NCBI GenBank assembly: GCA_947374485.1
Contig: CANCCF010000243.1
Span: 1-5,561, forward strand
Reading direction: 5' to 3'
Source of the DNA: Comamonadaceae bacterium
Lineage (GTDB): Bacteria; Pseudomonadota; Gammaproteobacteria; Burkholderiales; Burkholderiaceae_C
DNA: 5,561 bases
Shown here piece after piece: positions 1-5,561 of this stretch (within the stretch, counting starts at the first letter, position 1; every line of letters starts with the position of its first letter). The position numbers and the translations under genes are program-made. Below the pieces are notes generated by a model, which had not been told where the DNA came from, did not search any database, and saw only the letters and a list, made by a program, of their open reading frames with translations.

Positions 1-996
1 ACCGCCAAAGGCGAAGTGACCCTGCAGGTGCGCTACCGGGCAGGCGCGCAGGCACAGGCGGGCACTCTGGAGGTTGAGGTGCGTGACACGGGCCCGGGCA
101 TGGCGGCCGACGAAATGGCCAAACTCTTCACGCCGTTCCAGCAAGGCCAGGCCGGGCGCAAGTCGCGCGAGGGCACGGGCCTGGGCCTGGTGCTGAGCCA
201 GAAATTTGTCGAGCTCATGGGCGGCAGCATCCGCGTGCAAAGCACGCCCGGTGTGGGCAGCACGTTTTCATTTTCCGTCACGCTCCATGCGGCCGAATCC
301 GGCAAGACGCATGACGCCCTGCGCGAGGTTGTGGCGCTGGCGCCGGGTCAGACCCGAACGAAAATTCTGGTGGTGGACGATGTGCCCCTGATCTGCACCG
401 TGATGCAGCGCCTGCTGGAAAACGTGGGTTTTGAAGTGCGCACCGCAGGCAATGGGCTGGAGGCGCTGGCGCTGTTCCAGAACTTTGCGCCCGACTTCAT
501 CTGGACCGACCTGGTCATGCCGGAGATGAACGGCGACGAGGCCATCCGCCAGATCCGCCGCCTGCCCGGTGGTGACCAGGTCAAAATCGTCTGCATGACC
601 GCCAGCGCCCTGGCCGAGGACCGCGTCCACATCCTGGAGAGCGGCGCCGATGAGGTGCTCTTCAAACCGGTGCGCGAGGCGGTGATGCTGTCCACCATGC
701 AAAGCCTGCTGGGTGTGCAGTACATCTACCGCGACGCGGTGACTGAGCCGGTGCATGCCGTGAGCGACGAGGAACTGCTGGAGAGTGCCAACCTGTCCTA
801 CATGGAACTGGCCTGGCGCGAAGATTTCCATGCCGCCACCCTGAGCGGCGACGCCGACAAAATCCAGGCCATGGTGCAGACCCTGGCGGCCACCCACCAG
901 GAGCTCGCGCTGCTGCTGCAAACCCTGCTCGATGAACTCCAGCTCGAAAAACTGGAGCTGTTCGCACGCCTGCAGCTGAGGCCCCTGGTGCATTGA
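1..996 (+). CDS. Hybrid sensor histidine kinase, C-terminal part (HATPase, receiver, helical tail), 5' end outside window
   Basis: The reading frame is open from base 1 to the TGA at 994-996, so the gene starts upstream of the window; the GTG at 16 is an internal codon. Seen in order: the end of a GHKL ATPase domain with a G1 box (DTGPGM, nt 88-105), an F box (LFTPFQQ) and a G2 box (GTGLGL, nt 175-192); then a receiver domain (about nt 358-720). The receiver has the acidic pair DD (376-381), the phospho-acceptor Asp (508-510, in TDLVMP), Thr of MTA (598-600) and the conserved Lys of FKP (664-666). The last ~75 residues are a predicted helical tail without an HxxKG motif, so no Hpt domain is visible. 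In such hybrid kinases the ATPase phosphorylates a His in the HisKA domain (not in view), which passes phosphate to the receiver Asp. The stop overlaps the next kinase's ATG by one base, which suggests an operon. The input domain and signal cannot be seen. Confidence 0.95.
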   Translation, partial: TAKGEVTLQVRYRAGAQAQAGTLEVEVRDTGPGMAADEMAKLFTPFQQGQAGRKSREGTGLGLVLSQKFVELMGGSIRVQSTPGVGSTFSFSVTLHAAESGKTHDALREVVALAPGQTRTKILVVDDVPLICTVMQRLLENVGFEVRTAGNGLEALALFQNFAPDFIWTDLVMPEMNGDEAIRQIRRLPGGDQVKIVCMTASALAEDRVHILESGADEVLFKPVREAVMLSTMQSLLGVQYIYRDAVTEPVHAVSDEELLESANLSYMELAWREDFHAATLSGDADKIQAMVQTLAATHQELALLLQTLLDELQLEKLELFARLQLRPLVH

Positions 997-3266
997 TGGC
1001 ACTGGCCGTTGCGCTGGCCGAAGCGCATATTCTGGCTGTTGATGACAACCCCAACAACCTGAAGTTGTTGCGCAGCATCCTGTCAGAAAAAGGCGTGCGC
1101 CTGCGCCTTGCCACCAGTGGCGAGATGGCCCTGCAATCGGCCCGTCTGAGTCCGCCCGAGCTGATCTTGCTGGACATCAACATGCCCGGCATCGACGGCT
1201 TCGAAACCTGCCTGCAGCTCAAGGCCGATGCGCTGACGCAGGACATTCCGGTGATTTTCCTGAGCTCGCTCTCGGACGGCGCCGACATCGTGCGCGCCTA
1301 CGAGTGCGGCGGCGTGGACTACGTCTCCAAGCCCTTCCAGGCCGAGGTGCTGCTGGCCCGCGTGAGCACGCAGATCAAGCTCGCACGCATCCACCAGGAG
1401 CTGCTCAAGGAAAACCAGGAGCGGCGCAACGCGGAAATCGCCGCCGACGCGGCCAACCGCATGAAAGGCGAATTTCTGGCCAACATGAGCCACGAAATCC
1501 GCACCCCCATGAACGCCATCATTGGCCTTACGCACCTGGCCCTGCGCACCGCGCTCGACAGCCGCCAGCGCGGCTACCTCGACAAGATCCAGAGCTCCAG
1601 CAAGCACTTGCTGGGTCTGCTCAATGACATTCTGGATTTTTCCAAGGTCGAGGCCGGTCGCCTGTCGGTGGAGCGCATTGCCTTTGACCTGAACCAGGTG
1701 CTGCGCGACGTGGTGAACGTGACCAGTGACAAGGCCGACGCCAAGCACCTGGCGCTGGACTGCACGGTCGCCCCCGATGTGCCCCAAACGCTCAAGGGCG
1801 ACCCCTTGCGGCTGGCGCAAATCCTGATTAATTACGTCAACAACGCCATCAAGTTCACGGCCAAGGGCCAGATTGCGCTGCGCGCCAGCGTGCTGGAGCG
1901 CAGTGCGTCTGAGGCGCTGCTGCGCTTTGAGGTGCAGGACACCGGTATCGGCCTGAGCGCCGGGCAAATCGAGCGGCTGTTTCGCAGCTTCAGCCAGGCC
2001 GATGCCTCCACTACGCGCAAATATGGCGGCACGGGCCTCGGGCTGGCCATCAGCAAGGGGCTGGCCGAACTCATGGGTGGTGCGGTGGGTGTGGACAGTG
2101 TGGAAGGCCAGGGTTCCACTTTCTGGATCACCGCGCGCCTGGGGCTGGCCCAGGCTACCGAGGTGGCGGCGCATCCCCAGCACGCCGACAACGGGGGCCA
2201 GCAGCAATTGAAAGACCGGCGCGGTGCGCGCTTGTTGCTGGTGGAAGACAACGAACTCAACCAGATCGTAGCCACCGAGTTGCTGCGCGACGCAGGCTTT
2301 GTGGTGGATGTGGCGGAACATGGCGCCAAGGCGCTGGAGTGCCTGGATGCGTCGCAGGCACCCTATGCACTGATCCTGATGGACATGCAAATGCCGGTGA
2401 TGGACGGCCTGGAGGCTACCCTGCACATCCAGCGCAACCCGTTGTGGCGCCATATCCCGGTGGTGGCCATGACGGCCAACACCATGGAAGGCGACAGCGA
2501 GCGCTGCCTGGCCGCTGGCATGGTCGACTTTGTCGGCAAACCGATTGACCCCGAGCAACTGTGGGCCACGTTGGCGCGCTGGATTGCGCCTCTGCCCGCG
2601 GCCGTGCAAGGTGTTGCACGGCTGGCCGACGCATACCCCCATGCCGCCGCCACGCTGGCACCCCCTGCTGGCATTGCCGGCCTGAATGTGGCCGCTGGCA
2701 TGCGCCGCATGCAGGGCAAGGCGGGCCTGTACCGCAAGCTCCTGCAGTCTTTTGTCGGCGCCCAGGCCAGCGCCCCCGCCGTGGTGCGCAGTGCCCTGGC
2801 CGAAGGCAACACCCAGCTGGCTGAGCGCACGTCCCACACCCTGCGCGGTGTGGCCGGCAACCTGGGCGCAGAAGCCCTGGCGGCGCATGCCGAACAGCTG
2901 GAAATGGCCATCCGCCTGGGGTTGGCGCCCGCGCAAATCGAGACCGCGGCCCAGGCCACCGAGGCGGCCCTGGCGCAACTGATCAGTGCGCTGCAGGCGT
3001 ATCTGGACAGCACGGCATCGCCCGCCATGGCTTCGACTGACGTGCCAGCGGCTGACTTGCCACGTCTGTACGCCACCCTGCGTGCGCTGCTGCAAGCCGA
3101 TGACGCGTCTGCGGCCGACTGCCTGCTGGAGTCTCAAGCGGCGTTGCGGCGCGCCCTGGGGCCGCAGTTTGAGGCACTGGAGCAGGCGGTGAACAGGTTT
3201 GACTTCGATGTCGCCCTGGGCCTGCTGCCCGGCGCGCTCAATGCCCCAGGGCCGGAAACAGCTTGA
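996..3266 (+). CDS. Hybrid histidine kinase with REC-HisKA-HATPase-REC-Hpt layout, 756 aa
   Basis: This is a complete, apparently cytoplasmic phosphorelay kinase. Domains: receiver 1 (residues ~10-128; acidic pair D16-D17, acceptor D60, K112); a short coiled-coil-like linker (~130-155); HisKA with H-box SHEIRTP and phospho-His H166; HATPase with N box N279/N283, G1 DTGIG (315-319), F box LFRSFSQ and G2 GGTGLGL (344-350); receiver 2 (~411-530; E417-D418, acceptor D463, T493, K515); Hpt (~563-670; H614 in SHTLRG, with Arg where Lys is usual); and a helical tail (~684-748). No signal peptide, membrane helix or PAS domain is visible, so input probably comes through receiver 1 or a partner protein. 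I chose the ATG at 996 because it overlaps the upstream TGA (TGATG), implying coupled translation; no good Shine-Dalgarno lies at normal spacing. The TTG one codon earlier is possible but less likely. No DNA-binding output domain is present. The target is unknown. The 3' end overlaps the opposing MarC-family gene. Confidence 0.96.
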   Translation: MALAVALAEAHILAVDDNPNNLKLLRSILSEKGVRLRLATSGEMALQSARLSPPELILLDINMPGIDGFETCLQLKADALTQDIPVIFLSSLSDGADIVRAYECGGVDYVSKPFQAEVLLARVSTQIKLARIHQELLKENQERRNAEIAADAANRMKGEFLANMSHEIRTPMNAIIGLTHLALRTALDSRQRGYLDKIQSSSKHLLGLLNDILDFSKVEAGRLSVERIAFDLNQVLRDVVNVTSDKADAKHLALDCTVAPDVPQTLKGDPLRLAQILINYVNNAIKFTAKGQIALRASVLERSASEALLRFEVQDTGIGLSAGQIERLFRSFSQADASTTRKYGGTGLGLAISKGLAELMGGAVGVDSVEGQGSTFWITARLGLAQATEVAAHPQHADNGGQQQLKDRRGARLLLVEDNELNQIVATELLRDAGFVVDVAEHGAKALECLDASQAPYALILMDMQMPVMDGLEATLHIQRNPLWRHIPVVAMTANTMEGDSERCLAAGMVDFVGKPIDPEQLWATLARWIAPLPAAVQGVARLADAYPHAAATLAPPAGIAGLNVAAGMRRMQGKAGLYRKLLQSFVGAQASAPAVVRSALAEGNTQLAERTSHTLRGVAGNLGAEALAAHAEQLEMAIRLGLAPAQIETAAQATEAALAQLISALQAYLDSTASPAMASTDVPAADLPRLYATLRALLQADDASAADCLLESQAALRRALGPQFEALEQAVNRFDFDVALGLLPGALNAPGPETA

Positions 3267-3870
3267 GCAGCCCGTCCGACATCACCTCCACGGCAAGCGC
3301 GGCCAGAATCAGGCCCATCAAGCGCGTCATCACGCTGATGCCGGTCTTGCCCAGCACACGGGCAATCGGTGCGGCCAGCGAAAAACAGACCAGGGTGGCC
3401 AGCGCCACCACCACGCCGTAACCCACCAGGGTGCTGAGCTGTAAAACGCTCTTGGCCTTGTCGGCATAAATCACCACCGTGGACATGGTGGCCGGGCCGG
3501 TGAGCAGCGGAATGGTCAACGGCACCACGGCAATGCTGGAGCCCTGCGCGGCCTTCTCGGCGCCGTCTTCCATCACGTGGGTGTTGGGCTTGGCCTCGGC
3601 CGGTTGGGCGTTGAGCATGTTGAGCGCACTGGTGAGCAGGAGCATGCCGCCGCCGACCTGGAAGCTGGCCAGCGTGATGCCAAAAAATTCCAGGATCTGC
3701 AGGCCCGCCAGGGCGCTGATGGCAATCACCACAAAGCAGCTGAAAGAGGACACAAACACCGTCTGGCGCCGCTGCTCGGGTGAAAAGCCCTGGGTGTAGT
3801 GAATGAAGAAGGGCACGATGGCCAAGGGGTTGACGATGGCCAGCAGGGTGATCAGCGGTTTGAGATCCAT
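3238..3870 (-). CDS. MarC family (UPF0056) integral membrane protein, 210 aa
   Basis: The protein has about six hydrophobic segments (roughly residues 5-25, 38-62, 65-86, 113-135, 145-170 and 180-205). Family-like motifs are NPLAIVPFF at 14-22, GGGMLLL at 73-79, the segment VPLTIPLLTGPATMST (116-131), and MTRLMGLILAALAVE (181-195). A polar loop at about 88-111 divides the protein into two halves. Length and motifs match the MarC/YchE/YhgN family of inner-membrane proteins. Their transport substrate is not established, and the early link of E. coli marC to multiple antibiotic resistance was not upheld, so no resistance role should be read from the name. The start MDLKPLITLL sits directly before the first helix, as is usual. 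The 20 bases upstream of the ATG contain no recognisable Shine-Dalgarno. The 3' end overlaps the opposing kinase gene by 29 bp. The gene is divergent from the SRPBCC gene. Family is secure; function is unknown. Confidence 0.93.
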   Translation of the reverse strand: MDLKPLITLLAIVNPLAIVPFFIHYTQGFSPEQRRQTVFVSSFSCFVVIAISALAGLQILEFFGITLASFQVGGGMLLLTSALNMLNAQPAEAKPNTHVMEDGAEKAAQGSSIAVVPLTIPLLTGPATMSTVVIYADKAKSVLQLSTLVGYGVVVALATLVCFSLAAPIARVLGKTGISVMTRLMGLILAALAVEVMSDGLLKLFPALGH

Positions 3871-3964
3871 GGGGACTTTAGGGGTGGACGGGCTGTGCGC
3901 ATGGTAGCCGCAATGCTAGAGTGCCAGCAGCCTGGGCATGGTGCCGGGCATTACAGGAGTTGCC
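3871..3964. promoter_or_regulatory. Divergent intergenic region between the MarC-family and SRPBCC genes
   Basis: These 94 bases separate two genes transcribed away from each other, so both promoters should lie here or extend into the coding ends. I could not find a convincing -35/-10 pair on either strand. The best plus-strand -10 candidate is TAGAGT at 3917-3922, without a matching -35. On the minus strand TAAAGT (3880-3875) is a weak -10 candidate only four bases before the MarC-family ATG. The promoter role is inferred from gene orientation, not from recognised elements. Confidence 0.35.
3955..3959 (+). promoter_or_regulatory. Shine-Dalgarno AGGAG setting the SRPBCC gene start
   Basis: AGGAG lies five bases before the ATG at 3965, which is near-ideal spacing. 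The in-frame upstream ATG at 3938 has no comparable site and would add nine residues (MVPGITGVA) before the hydrophobic anchor. This decides the start at 3965. Confidence 0.75.
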
Positions 3965-4498
3965 ATGTCCCTGCTGTCTTTGGTTCTATGGGCCTTGTTG
4001 GCCCTGGTCGTACTGGTGCTGGTGCTTGCTGCCACCCGACCCAAGAGCTTCCGCGTGGAGCGCAGCCTGACACTCCATGCCAGCCGCGAGGCCGTGCTGG
4101 CGCAGCTGCAGGACTTTCACCGTTGGGCCGATTGGTCTCCCTGGGAAAAGATCGACCCCAGCATGCAGCGCAGCTACAGCGGCGCGCCCAGCGGCGCAGG
4201 CGCGGTGTACGCCTGGACCAGCACCGGACGGGCGGGCGCCGGGCGCATGGAGATACGGCAAATTGAGGCTGAGCGGGTGCTGATCCAGCTGGATTTCAGC
4301 AAGCCCTTTGTGGCCCACAACACGGCGGAGTTCCGCTTGCAGAGGCAGGGCGAGGTAACGTTGGTGAACTGGGCCATGTTTGGTCCCAGCCCGTTTGTCT
4401 CCAGGCTCATGGGCCTGTTTTTCAATATGGACAAAATGATTGGCCGGGACTTTGAAAAAGGCCTGGCCAATCTGCAGGCGGTGCTCAAGACCGCCTGA
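3965..4498 (+). CDS. SRPBCC family (polyketide cyclase/dehydrase-like) protein with N-terminal membrane anchor, 177 aa
   Basis: Residues 4-23 form one strongly hydrophobic segment rich in Leu and Val, followed by TRPK. This fits an uncleaved membrane anchor with a soluble domain after it. From about residue 28 to the end the sequence fits the START/Bet v1-like SRPBCC fold: an opening strand (FRVERSLTLHAS, 29-40), then helix and motif DFHRWADWSPWEKIDP (50-65), a central sheet region, and a C-terminal helix with LMGLFFNMDKMIGRDFEKGL (148-167). The WSPWEK and FNMDKMIGRDFEKGL patterns are typical of a group of uncharacterised bacterial SRPBCC proteins annotated as polyketide cyclase/dehydrase or transcription coactivator. 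The fold makes a hydrophobic ligand cavity, but no ligand or reaction can be named. There is no polyketide gene nearby, so the cyclase name should not be taken literally. The gene stands alone on this strand, with its own Shine-Dalgarno, and ends 18 bp before the convergent aqpZ stop. Confidence 0.88.
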   Translation: MSLLSLVLWALLALVVLVLVLAATRPKSFRVERSLTLHASREAVLAQLQDFHRWADWSPWEKIDPSMQRSYSGAPSGAGAVYAWTSTGRAGAGRMEIRQIEAERVLIQLDFSKPFVAHNTAEFRLQRQGEVTLVNWAMFGPSPFVSRLMGLFFNMDKMIGRDFEKGLANLQAVLKTA

Positions 4499-4502
4499 AC
4501 CC

Positions 4503-4518
4503 GGGGCGCCAGCGCCTT
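4503..4518. terminator. Short GC hairpin between converging stop codons (weak terminator candidate)
   Basis: The 18-bp gap between the SRPBCC stop (4498) and the aqpZ stop (4517) holds GGCG-CCAG-CGCC (4505-4516), a 4-bp stem with a 4-base loop. Two G-T pairs could extend it on the plus-strand RNA. There is no T-run on either side, so it does not meet the usual rule for an intrinsic terminator. Its position is the only other support. Confidence 0.2.
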
Positions 4519-5218
4519 ACGCTTCGTCGGAGAGCAGCAGGTTGTAGATCAGGGCGCCCAGAATGGCGCCGGCAATCGGTGCCACCCAGAACAGCCACAG
4601 GTCACCCATGGCGCTGGTTTGCGCAAACAGGGCCGGGCCGGTGCTGCGCGCCGGGTTGACCGAGGTGTTGGACACCGGGATGGACACCAGGTGGATCAGC
4701 GTCAGGCACAGGCCAATGGCCAAGCCACCAAAGCCACCGGCCGCCTTTTTGGCGGTGGAGCCCAGGATGACGATCAGGAAGATGGCCGTCATGACCACCT
4801 CGGTCACCAGCACCGACAGCATGTTGAAGCCGCCGGGGGAGTTGGCGCCATAGCCATTGCTGGCAAAGCCACCCACGCCCGAGAAGCCGGTTTTGCCGGA
4901 AACAATCAGGTACAGCACGGCCGAGGCGGCAACCGCACCCAGCACCTGCGCAATGATGTAGCCCGGCAATTCGGCGGCAGAAAACCGCTTGCCAATCACC
5001 AGACCGACCGACACCGCCGGGTTGAAGTGGCCGCCGGAAATGGGGCCAAAGGCATAGGCGCCGGTCACCACCGTCAGGCCAAAGGCCAGTGACACACCGA
5101 GCAGACCAATGCCCACGCCCGGAAAGGCCGCCGCCAATACGGCGCTGCCGCAGCCGCCCAGGGTGAGCCAGAAGGTTCCCAGAAACTCTGCTGACCATTT
5201 TGCTGTGTTGCTATGCAT
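4517..5218 (-). CDS. aqpZ: Aquaporin Z, water channel, 233 aa
   Basis: This is a six-helix major intrinsic protein of the inner membrane that carries water passively. Both pore-helix motifs are present: HFNPAVS (64-70) and SVNPARST (186-193), with NPA at 66-68 and 188-190. The selectivity filter expected of a water-selective AqpZ can be read as F46 (AFGLTV), H176 (LIHL), T185 (NTSVN) and R191; the His and Phe argue against a glycerol facilitator. Other strong AqpZ matches are ASGKTGF-like VSGKTGF (106-112), FASNGYG (118-124) and LTLIHL (172-177). Length fits the family. The start is set by AGGA six bases upstream and by a sigma-70 promoter about 40 bases upstream. The gene lies downstream of etfA on the same strand but has its own promoter, so it is probably a separate unit. 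An inverted repeat over the promoter hints at a regulator. Confidence 0.97.
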   Translation of the reverse strand: MHSNTAKWSAEFLGTFWLTLGGCGSAVLAAAFPGVGIGLLGVSLAFGLTVVTGAYAFGPISGGHFNPAVSVGLVIGKRFSAAELPGYIIAQVLGAVAASAVLYLIVSGKTGFSGVGGFASNGYGANSPGGFNMLSVLVTEVVMTAIFLIVILGSTAKKAAGGFGGLAIGLCLTLIHLVSIPVSNTSVNPARSTGPALFAQTSAMGDLWLFWVAPIAGAILGALIYNLLLSDEA

Positions 5219-5224
5219 GTTGCA

Positions 5225-5228
5225 TCCT
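5225..5228 (-). promoter_or_regulatory. Shine-Dalgarno for aqpZ
   Basis: On the minus strand the sequence reads AGGA, six bases, then ATG (5218). Spacing is good, and it supports the aqpZ start at MHSNTAKW. Confidence 0.7.
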
Positions 5229-5259
5229 GAAGTTGAAGGAGGGGCTACTGTGGAGGACG

Positions 5260-5288
5260 AAAATAGGGGTTTGACCCAGCATTGTCAA
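5260..5288 (-). promoter_or_regulatory. Sigma-70 type promoter of aqpZ
   Basis: Read on the minus strand, TTGACA (5288-5283, a perfect -35 consensus) is followed after exactly 17 bases by TATTTT (5265-5260, four of six matches to TATAAT). Transcription would begin near 5252, giving a leader of roughly 35 bases before the aqpZ ATG at 5218. The stretch is visibly richer in A/T than its surroundings. No experimental support is implied. Confidence 0.7.
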
Positions 5289-5290
5289 CC
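5268..5290. repeat. Inverted repeat over the aqpZ -35 and spacer, possible operator
   Basis: TTGAC (5271-5275) and GTCAA (5284-5288) form a perfect 5-bp dyad with an 8-base gap. Flanking GG (5268-5269) and CC (5289-5290) extend it if one extra T is allowed in the left arm. Arm centres are 13 bases apart, a little over one helical turn. It covers the -35 box and the upstream part of the spacer, where a bound repressor would block polymerase. Short dyads occur by chance, so this is a candidate only. Confidence 0.35.
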
Positions 5291-5356
5291 GGCGAACTTT
5301 TTGTCGAAATAATTGCCACTCTCCCGAGCACTCCCAACGGCTTCCACCAGCGGTTT

Positions 5357-5387
5357 GCCGCACGCGCCACGGCAGGCCTGGTGCGGC
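5357..5387. repeat. Inverted repeat downstream of etfA, possible transcript-end hairpin
   Basis: GCCGCAC (5357-5363) and GTGCGGC (5381-5387) are a perfect 7-bp inverted repeat with a 17-base loop that includes the 8-bp palindrome CAGGCCTG. On the minus strand it begins six bases after the etfA stop, the right place for a 3' end structure. It is followed by AAACCG rather than a T-run, so it is not a canonical intrinsic terminator; an RNA-stabilising or Rho-associated hairpin is possible. The rest of the ~100 bases between etfA and the aqpZ promoter shows nothing I recognise. Confidence 0.4.
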
Positions 5388-5392
5388 CGGAT

Positions 5393-5561
5393 TTACAGGG
5401 TTTGCGCCAGTGCCGGCACGGCCTCAAACAGGTCGGCCACCAGGCCGTAGTCGGCCACGCTGAAGATGGGCGCTTCGGCATCCTTGTTGATGGCCACGAT
5501 CACCTTGCTGTCCTTCATGCCCGCCAGGTGCTGGATGGCACCCGATATGCCGCAGGCCACA
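5393..5561 (-). CDS. etfA: Electron transfer flavoprotein alpha subunit, C-terminal 55 residues (5' end outside window)
   Basis: Reading the minus strand from the window edge to the TAA at 5395-5393 gives 55 residues. They start VACGISGAIQHLAGMKDSKV and continue with IVAINKDAEAPIF and VADYGLVADLFEAVPAL. This is the highly conserved FAD-binding C-terminal domain of EtfA: SGAIQH and AINKD are family hallmarks around the flavin, and DYGLVADLF is the usual C-terminal helix. EtfA pairs with EtfB to carry electrons from acyl-CoA and other dehydrogenases to ETF-ubiquinone oxidoreductase in the cytoplasm. An etfB gene would be expected just upstream of etfA, beyond the window. The downstream neighbour on the same strand is aqpZ, separated by a possible hairpin and a separate promoter, so co-transcription is not required. 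A different minus-strand frame (5245-5481) is open here but is only a shadow. Confidence 0.95.
   Translation of the reverse strand, partial: VACGISGAIQHLAGMKDSKVIVAINKDAEAPIFSVADYGLVADLFEAVPALAQTL

Noticed and set aside
993..995. TTG start one codon before the ATG of the second kinase.
   Set aside because: The ATG at 996 is a stronger start codon and forms the common TGATG stop-start overlap; the difference is one residue.
268..1002. A 244-codon minus-strand frame opposite the first kinase.
   Set aside because: It has the same His/Gln/Gly-rich shadow composition and lies opposite an intact receiver domain.
1083..3137. A 684-codon open frame on the minus strand, antisense to the second kinase gene.
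   Set aside because: It is a by-product of high third-position GC in the real gene. The translation is rich in His, Gln, Gly and Arg, has no recognisable domain, and lies wholly opposite a protein with intact catalytic motifs.
3908..3926. A sigma-54-like pattern on the minus strand upstream of the MarC-family gene (TGGCAC ... TTGCGG).
   Set aside because: The GG and GC elements are 12 bases apart instead of the required 10, so sigma-54 would not be expected to recognise it.
3938..3964. An earlier ATG for the SRPBCC gene.
   Set aside because: There is no ribosome site before it, while AGGAG sits five bases before the ATG at 3965.
4619..5092. A 157-codon plus-strand frame opposite aqpZ.
   Set aside because: It is a low-complexity His/Gly/Gln/Ala-rich shadow; the minus-strand frame encodes a full aquaporin.
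5271..5276. TTGACC on the plus strand as a -35 for a plus-strand transcript.
   Set aside because: No -10 element occurs at 16-18 bases, and no plus-strand gene follows.
5245..5481. A 78-codon minus-strand frame across the etfA end and the intergenic region.
   Set aside because: It is out of frame with etfA. The adjacent frame gives the conserved EtfA C-terminus ending at 5393, and this one runs through the aqpZ promoter.

Overview
The window is a high-GC, densely packed bacterial chromosomal segment. The proteins look betaproteobacterial, most plausibly Burkholderiales and Comamonadaceae-like. This placement rests on protein style and codon use (strong G/C preference at third positions), not on a marker gene. 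I see no mobile element, CRISPR array, tRNA or rRNA. There are six protein genes, two of them cut by the window edges.

Region by region: (1) 1-3266, plus strand: two histidine-kinase genes in tandem. The first is the 3' end of a hybrid kinase (ATPase domain, receiver, helical tail). It overlaps by one base (TGATG) a complete 756-aa hybrid kinase with the order receiver, HisKA, HATPase, receiver, Hpt, helical tail. The second protein has no membrane segment or sensor domain of its own, and the visible part of the first has no Hpt, so the pair could form one phosphorelay. (2) 3238-3870, minus strand: a six-helix MarC-family membrane protein whose 3' end overlaps the kinase gene tail-to-tail by 29 bp. 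(3) 3871-3964: a short divergent gap that must serve both the marC-family gene and the next gene. (4) 3965-4498, plus strand: a membrane-anchored SRPBCC (polyketide cyclase-like) protein. (5) 4517-5218, minus strand: aquaporin Z, with a good sigma-70 promoter (TTGACA, 17 bp, TATTTT) overlapped by an inverted repeat. (6) 5393-5561, minus strand: the last 55 codons of etfA, the electron-transfer flavoprotein alpha subunit.

Only the two kinase genes look functionally linked, through coupled translation and complementary domains. The MarC-family, SRPBCC, aqpZ and etfA genes look like independent units packed closely together. I found no clear new system. The points most worth checking are the paired kinases with similar C-terminal tails, the 29-bp convergent overlap, and the dyad over the aqpZ promoter.
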